The notes under the pieces were generated by a model. The model saw nothing but the letters and a program-made list of their open reading frames with translations, searched no databases and was not told where the DNA came from. This document shows, piece after piece, positions 1-6,093 of a DNA stretch of 11,882 nucleotides; positions within the stretch are counted from its first letter, which is position 1; the number at the start of each line of letters is the position of its first letter. This DNA comes from Candidatus Bathyarchaeota archaeon. Lineage in GTDB: Archaea; Asgardarchaeota; Lokiarchaeia; Sigyniarchaeales; Sigyniarchaeaceae. The translations under genes and the position numbers were made by a program. The stretch spans positions 1 through 11,882 of the forward strand of contig WJJB01000136.1 of NCBI GenBank assembly GCA_014729935.1. The letters are read 5' to 3'.

Positions 1-496
1 ATACATCCAAAATAATCCTTCCATCATCATCGATGTCCTTTACGGTGAACAAGAAATGCCGGTGCTCGTTGTTCCCCTTGTAATGAACGCGGGACACGTC
101 AAACACGAAGGTTTCGTTCCCAACCTCGATGGTGGTGGTTTCAAGCAGGTAATCCGATTTCACGAAATGGGTGCCCATGGCATGCCATGCAAGTTCCGGC
201 TTCTCTCCCGCTTGAGACGGCTCGATCACCGCGGGAAGCACCATCATGCCAGCAGGGTTAACCAAGGGTTGGAAAAATGCCAAGACTTGCTTCCACATTT
301 CATGTTCGATCTCGCCCTCAATGTCAAAGGCATCTCGAGCCCAGGTTTGCAACGCTGAAAGCAAGGGGGCATAGTAATTGTTTTTCACGGCATTCAAGGT
401 GAAAAACCCGGAACGACCTTCAGGTGAAACACGTCCACGGAGGGTCATCAAGAGATCATGAACAGCAGTTAGCAGTTGAGGTTCTCGCGAATTCAT
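1..496 (-). CDS. N-terminal part of a Mod-like (type III-style) DNA methyltransferase, cut by the window edge
   Basis: Reading leftward from an ATG at 496, an open frame of 165 codons runs off the left edge. The start has a good ribosome binding site: GGTGAT lies three bases before the ATG. The protein begins MNSREPQLLTAV. Residues about 101-155, with WHAMGTHFVKSDYLLE followed by a beta-rich stretch and NNEHRHFLF, resemble from memory the N-terminal region of large archaeal and bacterial Mod-like adenine-specific methyltransferases, which carry a W-N-x-DQYYVKT-like motif before the catalytic domain. The DPPY and cofactor motifs would lie to the left, outside the window, so catalysis cannot be judged. 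If it belongs to that family the full protein would be several hundred residues longer. A helicase/nuclease partner could follow beyond the edge. The family call rests on pattern similarity only; that this is a real gene is well supported. Confidence 0.6.
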   Translation of the reverse strand, partial: MNSREPQLLTAVHDLLMTLRGRVSPEGRSGFFTLNAVKNNYYAPLLSALQTWARDAFDIEGEIEHEMWKQVLAFFQPLVNPAGMMVLPAVIEPSQAGEKPELAWHAMGTHFVKSDYLLETTTIEVGNETFVFDVSRVHYKGNNEHRHFLFTVKDIDDDGRIILDV

Positions 497-525
497 GGAA
501 TCACCGGTGAGAGCGCGTCACGACC

Positions 526-532
526 AAAAAAA
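526..532 (-). terminator. oligo-T tract, possible archaeal terminator
   Basis: Seven consecutive T on the minus strand lie about 40 bases after the stop of the small anchored-peptide gene and before the Mod-like gene. Archaeal termination often needs only a T tract, so this could separate the two transcripts. No convincing hairpin is present. Confidence 0.3.
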
Positions 533-573
533 TGAGGTAATAATGTGAAATGCATGGTTTTTGCCCCCAGTTT

Positions 574-744
574 TCATCCCAGGAGACGTTTCTGCCGTGC
601 CAACGAGATGAGCGAGATGCCAACCACGACAACACCGGCGAGCATGAACACGGGATATCCTGGAATGCCACCCGAAACCATGCCAAGCGTGCTTAGTGCA
701 GTCAAGAACACGAACATCAAACTAACTCTCACGGATACCTTCAT
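574..744 (-). CDS. 56-residue secreted/membrane-anchored peptide with a CTERM-like anchor
   Basis: This short gene starts at an ATG at 744 and ends TGA at 574. Directly upstream are an in-frame TGA and a good ribosome binding match (GGAAGTGAT, five bases before the ATG), which fix the start. The protein has two parts. Residues 1-24 (MKVSVRVSLMFVFLTALSTL and on) look like a signal peptide with a basic start and hydrophobic core. Residues 27-56 have IPGYPV, a hydrophobic segment, then a basic end (ARQKRLLG). This PGYP-helix-basic layout resembles C-terminal anchor or sorting signals of archaeal surface proteins, including Asgard ones, where it normally follows a long extracellular region. Here almost nothing lies between the two parts. 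It could be a mini membrane protein or the remnant of a larger surface protein. Coding is likely from the clean start signals and composition; function is unknown. Confidence 0.62.
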   Translation of the reverse strand: MKVSVRVSLMFVFLTALSTLGMVSGGIPGYPVFMLAGVVVVGISLISLARQKRLLG

Positions 745-842
745 GATCCATCACTTCCATCTTGCTACAACCGTTTAACAAGCGGTTACCTTATTGATCC
801 TTTTCTCCCCATAAATACCAAGGTGATCGGTTGGTCATCCAT

Positions 843-850
843 TCTTATAG
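843..850 (+). promoter_or_regulatory. TATA-like box for the six-helix membrane protein gene
   Basis: TTATA is centred about 28 bases upstream of the ATG at 875. That is the spacing expected from an archaeal TATA box to the transcription start, so the mRNA would be leaderless or nearly so. A weak GGGAGA lies about 15 bases before the ATG. Confidence 0.4.
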
Positions 851-874
851 GCTCGGGAGATATGTTTCCGTGAG

Positions 875-1435
875 ATGGAACAAACAACTGGTTTATCCGT
901 GGAGCATCGGGAAGAAGTCACCAGTAATGGCATGATCAAGCATATCGTGTTTTTTTCCGCCACGTGTCTTTTTCCAATCATCGTGAGGAACAATCAATAT
1001 GTGCTCGGGACCATCATTAATGCATTGCTGGTTTCGGGTGCAATGAAACTCAAGTCTAGAAAGGAAATTACCCTATTATGCATAATGCCATCAATATCAG
1101 CTCTCATGACTGGCACGGTCCTTGGCACGCTAACCCCGTTCTTGGCATGGATGATTCCTTTCATCTGGCTGGGAAACTTATCCATGTGCCATGTCTTGAA
1201 CGCGAGCAAGGAAATGGCATCACGGAAAATGAAAGCCGCCACCATTATCTCTGCCATGGGATTGAAATTGCTTGTCGTGGGGATCGCGTGCGTGGTTTTA
1301 ATTGAAGCCGGCATCATGCCAAGTTTACTCCTCCCGCGATTCACCACGATACAAGTCATGACGGTCGGATGTGGTTCCACAGTTGCAGGGTTGATTCAGG
1401 TCCTGCACACACTGAAATGCAAAAAAACCGGATGA
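875..1435 (+). CDS. six-helix membrane protein, ECF-S-like family often mislabelled 'iron hydrogenase'
   Basis: The 186-residue protein has a hydrophilic first 20 residues and about six hydrophobic segments, near residues 21-37, 43-57, 64-83, 88-107, 120-145 and 157-178. Segments such as NNQYVLGTIINALL (39-52), IMPSISALMTGT (70-81) and PFIWLGN (95-101) resemble a family of small archaeal and bacterial membrane proteins that databases often call 'iron hydrogenase'. No iron-binding cysteine cluster is visible, and the fold suggests a substrate-binding (S) component of an energy-coupling factor transporter. The substrate is unknown. I chose ATG 875 because a TATA-like box lies about 28 bases upstream; an internal ATG at 932 is possible and would drop the hydrophilic extension. 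The gene is convergent with the methyltransferase to its right, with only 20 bases between stops. The family is recalled from pattern. Confidence 0.65.
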   Translation: MEQTTGLSVEHREEVTSNGMIKHIVFFSATCLFPIIVRNNQYVLGTIINALLVSGAMKLKSRKEITLLCIMPSISALMTGTVLGTLTPFLAWMIPFIWLGNLSMCHVLNASKEMASRKMKAATIISAMGLKLLVVGIACVVLIEAGIMPSLLLPRFTTIQVMTVGCGSTVAGLIQVLHTLKCKKTG

Positions 1436-1455
1436 ATCTCTAACTATCCTTCATT

Positions 1456-2493
1456 TCATGCGTTTTCTTCTTCCTGCAAGAGGGATTTCAACTTCCGTCG
1501 CAGCGCCGGTGAGATGATTCCCTTTTTCTCGAGCAGCTTGTGCACCTTGGAAATGATGGAACCTGGGTCCACCTCCACGACACCTTCATTCATGATTTCT
1601 TCCACGGATGCTCGGATGATCTTGTTGATGGTCCTGTAACCAATGGTGAGATACCCGTCGTCGATAAAGGGAGGATCCCAGGTTTCCTTGATTCGCTCCC
1701 GGATCTTGTCCCTGTATTCCTCGTTTATCTCGTATCCTATACCCTTCCTCCCAGTTAACCTGCATACTTTCAATGTGGTGCCGGAACCGAGAAATGGATC
1801 GAGGACCTTTTCACCCTTCACCGTGTGCATCCTGATCATTCGATAGGGAATATCTTCAGGAAATGGTGCTGAATGACCAAACAAATTTTCACCCTTGGTG
1901 TTTATCTTGATAACGGGAGCGATGTCATCCCAAATGCACCGGACCGCCCAATGACGCCATTCTTGCTTCCCCAACAGGTTTTGCTCCATGATCTCCTTCG
2001 GAATTTTCCTGGTTTTACCCTCCTTGACCCACACAAATATTTGCTCGAAGGACGTGTTGGAGGCAATATTTGTTGGTTTCGGGTATGATCCCCAAGAGAC
2101 GTTGTTGATATATGGTGCCTTGTCCCAGTAATGCATCCCGCTCATGAACATGTCGTGATTTCTCATGAATTTTTCAATGTCATGCATGATATTTTGTATG
2201 AAACGACGGCCGAATCGAGAGATCTTGCTACTTATTGGGAGGGGTTGCACGTTGACGGCAATCTTCCCGTTTGGTCGCAACACCCTGATGCACTCCTCCC
2301 ACACTCGATTCATGGATGCAATATATTCATCATATGATTGGTTGAAACCAATTTGCTCTGCATCACCGTAATCTCGCACGTTCCAATACGGGGGGGAGGT
2401 AATCACGAGGGTAATGGTGCCGGATTCTATCTGGTGCATGTTTTCTGCCGAATCAAAGAAAACCACCTGGCCATCCACTTCCAGCTCGCGCAT
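1456..2493 (-). CDS. beta-class site-specific DNA methyltransferase (TSPPY type, probably N4-cytosine)
   Basis: Transfers methyl from S-adenosylmethionine to an exocyclic amino group in duplex DNA. Catalytic motif IV is TSPPYWNVRDYG at residues 32-43 and cofactor motif I is VLDPFLGSGTT at 230-240, so the order is catalytic first, cofactor last, as in the beta class. The residues between (about 90-205) should hold the target-recognition region. A serine before PPY is common in N4-cytosine enzymes while N6-adenine enzymes usually have DPPY, so m4C is favoured but not proven. After the methyltransferase core, about 60 extra residues (from YLTIGYRTINKIIR to the end) form a helical, charged tail of unknown role. 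I chose the ATG at 2493, giving 345 residues, because a TTTAAA box lies 25 bases upstream; an ATG at 2505 would lie too close to that box. The QueT-like gene ends 27 bases before the longer start. No endonuclease gene is adjacent. Confidence 0.88.
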   Translation of the reverse strand: MRELEVDGQVVFFDSAENMHQIESGTITLVITSPPYWNVRDYGDAEQIGFNQSYDEYIASMNRVWEECIRVLRPNGKIAVNVQPLPISSKISRFGRRFIQNIMHDIEKFMRNHDMFMSGMHYWDKAPYINNVSWGSYPKPTNIASNTSFEQIFVWVKEGKTRKIPKEIMEQNLLGKQEWRHWAVRCIWDDIAPVIKINTKGENLFGHSAPFPEDIPYRMIRMHTVKGEKVLDPFLGSGTTLKVCRLTGRKGIGYEINEEYRDKIRERIKETWDPPFIDDGYLTIGYRTINKIIRASVEEIMNEGVVEVDPGSIISKVHKLLEKKGIISPALRRKLKSLLQEEENA

Positions 2494-2513
2494 GCATGGA
2501 TTCATGTTGGAGG

Positions 2514-2524
2514 ATTTAAAAAAT
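2514..2524 (-). promoter_or_regulatory. TATA-like box for the TSPPY methyltransferase gene
   Basis: On the minus strand this reads TTTTTTAAAT. Its centre is about 25 bases from the ATG at 2493, consistent with a leaderless transcript. The T run could also help end transcripts of the QueT-like gene just upstream. No ribosome binding site precedes either start. Confidence 0.4.
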
Positions 2525-2532
2525 GACCACCA

Positions 2533-3048
2533 TCAACCTGTGCCACCATTATTCGCATTTTGGGATGGGGGCTCCAACCATGGCATGAGATACTTGTTCA
2601 CCGCCTTGTACACGGGTATTCCCAAGCCAAAAATGGCAATGGCTTCACCGATCAAGACAAGGAACCAATTGATCGCGAATGGAAGACCCAAGACGTAATT
2701 CAAGATGAAAGCGACCCAAGTCGTGATGGCAGCAGTATAAATGAGGCAACCCGCCAAGATCCCCTTCCATCCTTTGTTTCTCAACATGTACAAGGGGATT
2801 AAAGCAGCAATTGCCACGAAGGGGCTAATGAGGTCGATGGGTCCCAGTGGTGAAAAGATATTGGCAAGGAACATTCCAATGATGATCCCCGTGAATCCCG
2901 GAATACCGAAAATTGGGATCAGGACTTTCAAGGCTTCCGAAATTCGCACTTGGATTACATCAAAGGAGAGAGGGCCGAGTAGGACGGTTATCACGAAGTA
3001 TAACGATCCAAGTATTGCGGCAATGGCAATGGATCTGGGTGATTCCAT
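2533..3048 (-). CDS. queT: QueT-family ECF transporter substrate-binding protein (queuosine-precursor uptake)
   Basis: A 171-residue integral membrane protein with five to six hydrophobic segments. Residues 33-40 (QVRISEAL) and 62-74 (ANIFSPLGPIDLI) match the signature region of the QueT family, which is thought to import 7-deazaguanine precursors of queuosine such as preQ1 through an energy-coupling-factor transporter. In archaea such precursors would feed archaeosine in tRNA, or less often deazaguanine in DNA. No energising subunits (EcfA, EcfT) are in the window. The C-terminus after residue 158 is hydrophilic (PSQNANNGG), likely a flexible tail. The start has GTGATA three bases upstream of the ATG at 3048. 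It is divergent from the tandem methyltransferase gene and on the same strand as the TSPPY methyltransferase, so co-transcription with the latter is possible. The exact substrate is inferred. Confidence 0.8.
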   Translation of the reverse strand: MESPRSIAIAAILGSLYFVITVLLGPLSFDVIQVRISEALKVLIPIFGIPGFTGIIIGMFLANIFSPLGPIDLISPFVAIAALIPLYMLRNKGWKGILAGCLIYTAAITTWVAFILNYVLGLPFAINWFLVLIGEAIAIFGLGIPVYKAVNKYLMPWLEPPSQNANNGGTG

Positions 3049-3098
3049 GGTATCACGCCGAATTGTGTAACAAGTCTACCATGTCCATCCAAGCAATG

Positions 3099-3113
3099 CA
3101 ATTATTAGTAAAT
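3099..3113. promoter_or_regulatory. shared AT-rich core of a divergent promoter
   Basis: The 94 bases between the divergent QueT-like and tandem methyltransferase genes contain one AT-rich core, ATTATTAGTAAAT. Rightward it gives a TATA-like element about 30-38 bases before ATG 3143; leftward (TTTACTAATAAT) about 55-60 bases before ATG 3048. One core may serve both directions. Confidence 0.35.
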
Positions 3114-3142
3114 TGTGCAAGCTTTGATCTGCTTGTGGTCAC

Positions 3143-5479
3143 ATGATCCGATGGACGCGGTGCCAATGTTCCATGGAATCGGGTAATCTCTTGGAACCCG
3201 ATGATGCTCGATACCAGCTTATCTTCATCAAGACTCCGGTCTTGCGCGATAGTACGGCTGGAGAATTATTCTTTCCAAGAGATGACAGCAAGACGGTCCT
3301 GGACCAACATCCTGAAAATGTTCCAGGTCGCGCGAAGAAGGTTCACTGGACCCAATCCATCGATCACTGGTTTACTTGCGTTGAAAAGACCTTAAATGAA
3401 GCCATCCCTCATCTTTCCGAGCAGGGATTTCTCGCCATCAGTGTCATCGGACGGCATAGGCATTACGTGAAATTAATGCTGGATGATCTCTTGGGTGAAA
3501 ACCATTTCATGAACGAGATTTTTTTCGGTCTTCCTTTTGGCATTCGAAACCCGACCCCGGCTGGCGTGCCCCTATTCGAAATAACAGGCTCCCTTTTCGT
3601 GTACAAGAACGACGTGGATGCCAACATTAACCCCGTGTATAATAGCAAGAAATCCGGGGGCTACTGGCACGCCATGGATTCTGCTGATCCTGGCCCCGCG
3701 AAAACCTTCACGATCAATGGAGAGAAAAGAACCATCCCACCACCACCTGGATGCCACTGGAAATTCAGCCAAGACGTGATAGACGAGCGATGCAGGAATG
3801 GTTCCATCCGGCTTTCTTCCACGGGTAAACCACAATACTGGGTAAAGGAAAAGAAGGGCCATATTATTGATAACAAGTGGTTTGACATTCAAGCCACCTC
3901 CTTGGGATCCGGTACCTTGGAATTTACCAATGATTTCCTCGAACGGATCCTTCTCTCCTTCACGAGCAAGGGAGACAACATGCTGCATGTATTTACAGAT
4001 CCGGGAGTCATGGAAAAAATTGCAAGGAGACAAGGCGTTCACTACAATGAATGGAATCCTGTTTTTCGGGAAATTTGCGCCATCGAGGGTGGGACAGGGA
4101 GCGTGATCATGCCCTTGGCTTGCTTTTCAGGTGCCAAGCCATGCAATCGGGGGTCCGTCGCGGGCGTGGCGGGGGAGCCTACCTTGGAGGTCCACCAAAA
4201 GGGTGGGCTATCACTTGCAAGAAATCTCTTTTTTCCCACCGAACTTGATGGCTGCACTGCCTTCGAGAACCGGAAAGGAATTGACCCTGATTCATCATGC
4301 AACGTGCTTGCAAGGGTGGATAATCTTCAAGGGATGAAATGGTTATTGAATGAATACAGGGGGAAGATCAAGCTCATCTACATAGATCCACCTTATTTCA
4401 CTGGCATTGATGAGCAGATTCACGTGCCCTTGGGCAAGCAGGAATATGCCAGCCGGGGCAATCTTCTCAATGCCATGGCTTTTAAAAACACCATGGAAGG
4501 GGATGATGGGGCAAGGCAATTCATGGAGTGGTTCTCCCCCCGGGTTGAGCTCATGCGGGAATTGCTCGCAAGGGAGGGTTTTCTCGCAGTGAGGATAGAT
4601 TATCACTTCGGTCATCTTGCCAAACTGATCTTGGATGAAATGTTTGGTGAGCGACATTTCATCACTGAATTGCTCGTCCGCAGGATCCACAAGACGGTAA
4701 CCAACAAAGCAAAGCTGTTGCAGCGCCATCTCATCAACCAAGTGGACAGTCTTTTCCTTTACCGGAAATCCAAGCAGGCGATCGTGAAAAAATGTCCAAA
4801 AAAGGTAAAACGGAAGAACGGCGATGGGATCGAAACGCGTTACCGCTGCGATAACTTGTGGATTGATATTGCCGGCTACCAGAAAAGGAAAAAAACCCTG
4901 TATCCAACCGAGAACTCGGAAATCTTGTTGCGAAGAGTAATTGATACCTTTACCTCCCCCGGGGATCTCGTGGCTGATGTGTTCAACGGCTCGGGCACGA
5001 CAATAGCGATCGCCAACGAAATGAGCAGGAGATGGCTGGGAATCGACGAGAGTGCTTTCTCGATCAACGAAACCAGGAAACGGTTACTGGATGGGGATAA
5101 CCCCACGCACTTCCACGAGCTCTCCTTCACGGCCACAAGTGCGGCTGGTGGAAATGCAATCTCGTGGAGGCTTGAATGCCGGGTGATCACGCGTGGAATG
5201 AACGTGATTATTAGATTGACCCCCGAGTCCACGAATGGCGCTAAAGGAAGCGATATATTGGACTTCTTGGCTGTTGATTGGGATAACAAGCCGGAACGTG
5301 GTTTTTGGTGCCATTTTCACTCGAATCGGAAGATAGGCAAACGGAAGCGTATCGCTCGGGAAGTATCGGATGAAATCCAACACGTGTATCAAGAACCCGG
5401 TCCCCATCGGATTTGCATAATCGCATGCAACACCCGTGCCGAGGAAATTGAATTATCCATCGATATTGACCTTGAATAA
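3143..5479 (+). CDS. tandem Mod-like DNA methyltransferase with a degenerate first half and an intact second half
   Basis: A 778-residue protein made of two related beta-class methyltransferase units. Second unit: DNLQGMKWLL (393-402), then YIDPPYFTG (413-421, motif IV), FLAVRIDYHFGHLAKLILDE (480-499), a target-recognition region about 510-580, and ADVFNGSGTT (611-620, cofactor motif I). It is complete and probably an N6-adenine enzyme. First unit: the same order is recognisable, with LIFIKTPV (26-33) where DPPY should be, FLAISVIGRHRHYVKLMLDD (96-115), a recognition-like region with PPPPGCHWKFSQDVID (199-214), and HVFTDPGVM (282-290) where DPF-GSGTT should be. Both key motifs are lost, so this half cannot be a normal methyltransferase. 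Residues about 675-778 look like the PKD-like C-terminal domain seen in some Mod enzymes (AVDWD, HVYQEPGPHRICII). The start at 3143 follows a divergent promoter; ATG 3173 is the alternative. No restriction partner is adjacent. Confidence 0.85.
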   Translation: MIRWTRCQCSMESGNLLEPDDARYQLIFIKTPVLRDSTAGELFFPRDDSKTVLDQHPENVPGRAKKVHWTQSIDHWFTCVEKTLNEAIPHLSEQGFLAISVIGRHRHYVKLMLDDLLGENHFMNEIFFGLPFGIRNPTPAGVPLFEITGSLFVYKNDVDANINPVYNSKKSGGYWHAMDSADPGPAKTFTINGEKRTIPPPPGCHWKFSQDVIDERCRNGSIRLSSTGKPQYWVKEKKGHIIDNKWFDIQATSLGSGTLEFTNDFLERILLSFTSKGDNMLHVFTDPGVMEKIARRQGVHYNEWNPVFREICAIEGGTGSVIMPLACFSGAKPCNRGSVAGVAGEPTLEVHQKGGLSLARNLFFPTELDGCTAFENRKGIDPDSSCNVLARVDNLQGMKWLLNEYRGKIKLIYIDPPYFTGIDEQIHVPLGKQEYASRGNLLNAMAFKNTMEGDDGARQFMEWFSPRVELMRELLAREGFLAVRIDYHFGHLAKLILDEMFGERHFITELLVRRIHKTVTNKAKLLQRHLINQVDSLFLYRKSKQAIVKKCPKKVKRKNGDGIETRYRCDNLWIDIAGYQKRKKTLYPTENSEILLRRVIDTFTSPGDLVADVFNGSGTTIAIANEMSRRWLGIDESAFSINETRKRLLDGDNPTHFHELSFTATSAAGGNAISWRLECRVITRGMNVIIRLTPESTNGAKGSDILDFLAVDWDNKPERGFWCHFHSNRKIGKRKRIAREVSDEIQHVYQEPGPHRICIIACNTRAEEIELSIDIDLE

Positions 5480-5533
5480 TGCCAAGATCCAAGATGTATC
5501 TTTCTCACGTGTCAACCGGTTAATATCCTTATT

Positions 5534-5560
5534 GATTATATCCCGGCACTTCGAGGGGAA
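5534..5560 (+). promoter_or_regulatory. TATA-like box and ribosome binding site ahead of the dUTPase gene
   Basis: TTATA at 5536-5540 is about 27 bases from ATG 5565, which would give a leaderless mRNA. GAGGGGAA at 5553-5560 could also serve as a ribosome binding site for transcripts reading through from the methyltransferase gene. Both support 5565 rather than an earlier in-frame ATG at 5436 inside the preceding gene. Confidence 0.4.
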
Positions 5561-5564
5561 TCAC

Positions 5565-6080
5565 ATGGTTGTCTTATCAGCAAGCCGGGTGCTGGATTGT
5601 GTCGATGATCTCATAAATGAAGGAAAGCAAATATCTGTCAACGGCATTGACATAACAGTGCACAAGGTATTCAAGTACACGTCGAGATTGGTGATCGATT
5701 TCGATAATTCAAGAAGGGAAAATCCTGAATTGGAAGAGATTCCTTTCACCCATGAAGATACAAGTAATGCAATGAATTCATACTGGGACTTGGAAAAAAG
5801 AACCTACATGGTTTCCTACGGCCAAAAGATATCCATCCCGATGGATGCGGTGGGATTGATCTTGCCGAGATCCACCTTGATGGCTGGAGGCACCTTGCTC
5901 GCTTCCGCACTCTGGGATAGCGGGTACTCGGGATACGGTCGGGGGCAATTCATGGTAAATAATCCACATGGCATCAGGTTATACAATGGAGCCCGGATCG
6001 GGCAAATCATCTTGATCAAGACCGAACACACCCAAGAAACGGGATACAATGGAACCTACCAGAACGAGCAAAAGCGGTGA
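5565..6080 (+). CDS. dut: archaeal dUTPase (dCTP deaminase/dUTPase superfamily)
   Basis: The 171-residue enzyme should hydrolyse dUTP to dUMP and pyrophosphate, keeping uracil out of DNA and supplying dUMP for dTMP synthesis. Motifs in order: NGIDITV (26-32), PRSTLM (101-106, the conserved Arg-Ser loop), WDSGYSGYGRG (117-127), GIRLYNGARIGQI (136-148) and YNGTYQ (161-166). These match archaeal dUTPases closely. Where dCTP deaminases carry a catalytic glutamate after the glycine-rich loop, this protein reads GQFMVNN, so deaminase activity is unlikely. The frame is open back to 5436, but those 43 codons overlap the previous gene and are not conserved in character; the TATA-like and GGGG signals support 5565. 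The next methyltransferase gene starts within or just after the 3' end, so the two are probably co-transcribed. Confidence 0.88.
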   Translation: MVVLSASRVLDCVDDLINEGKQISVNGIDITVHKVFKYTSRLVIDFDNSRRENPELEEIPFTHEDTSNAMNSYWDLEKRTYMVSYGQKISIPMDAVGLILPRSTLMAGGTLLASALWDSGYSGYGRGQFMVNNPHGIRLYNGARIGQIILIKTEHTQETGYNGTYQNEQKR

Positions 6081-6093
6081 TAACGAGACCACG

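Noticed and set aside
545..778. 77-codon plus-strand frame
   Set aside because: It lies opposite the 56-residue anchored peptide, whose strand has the signal-peptide and membrane-anchor pattern and a good ribosome binding site. The plus-strand translation has no recognisable pattern.
994..1380. 128-codon minus-strand frame
   Set aside because: Mirror of the six-helix membrane protein. The plus-strand translation gives ordered hydrophobic segments and family-like motifs, while the minus translation does not.
3572..4042. 156-codon minus-strand frame
   Set aside because: Opposite strand of the first half of the tandem methyltransferase, which shows family motifs throughout.
3143..4050. First methyltransferase half considered as a pseudogene
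   Set aside because: It is in frame with the active second half, has no stops or frameshifts, and keeps a recognition-type region, so it looks maintained rather than decaying.
4147..4182. GC-rich patch inside the tandem methyltransferase gene, considered as a frameshift or insertion scar
   Set aside because: The frame stays open and in register across it. It encodes part of a glycine-rich linker between the two units, so base bias is explained by Gly, Ala and Arg codons.
5436..5564. 43-residue N-terminal extension of the dUTPase
   Set aside because: It overlaps the preceding gene, has no homology-like content, and a TATA-like box lies inside it just before the better start at 5565.
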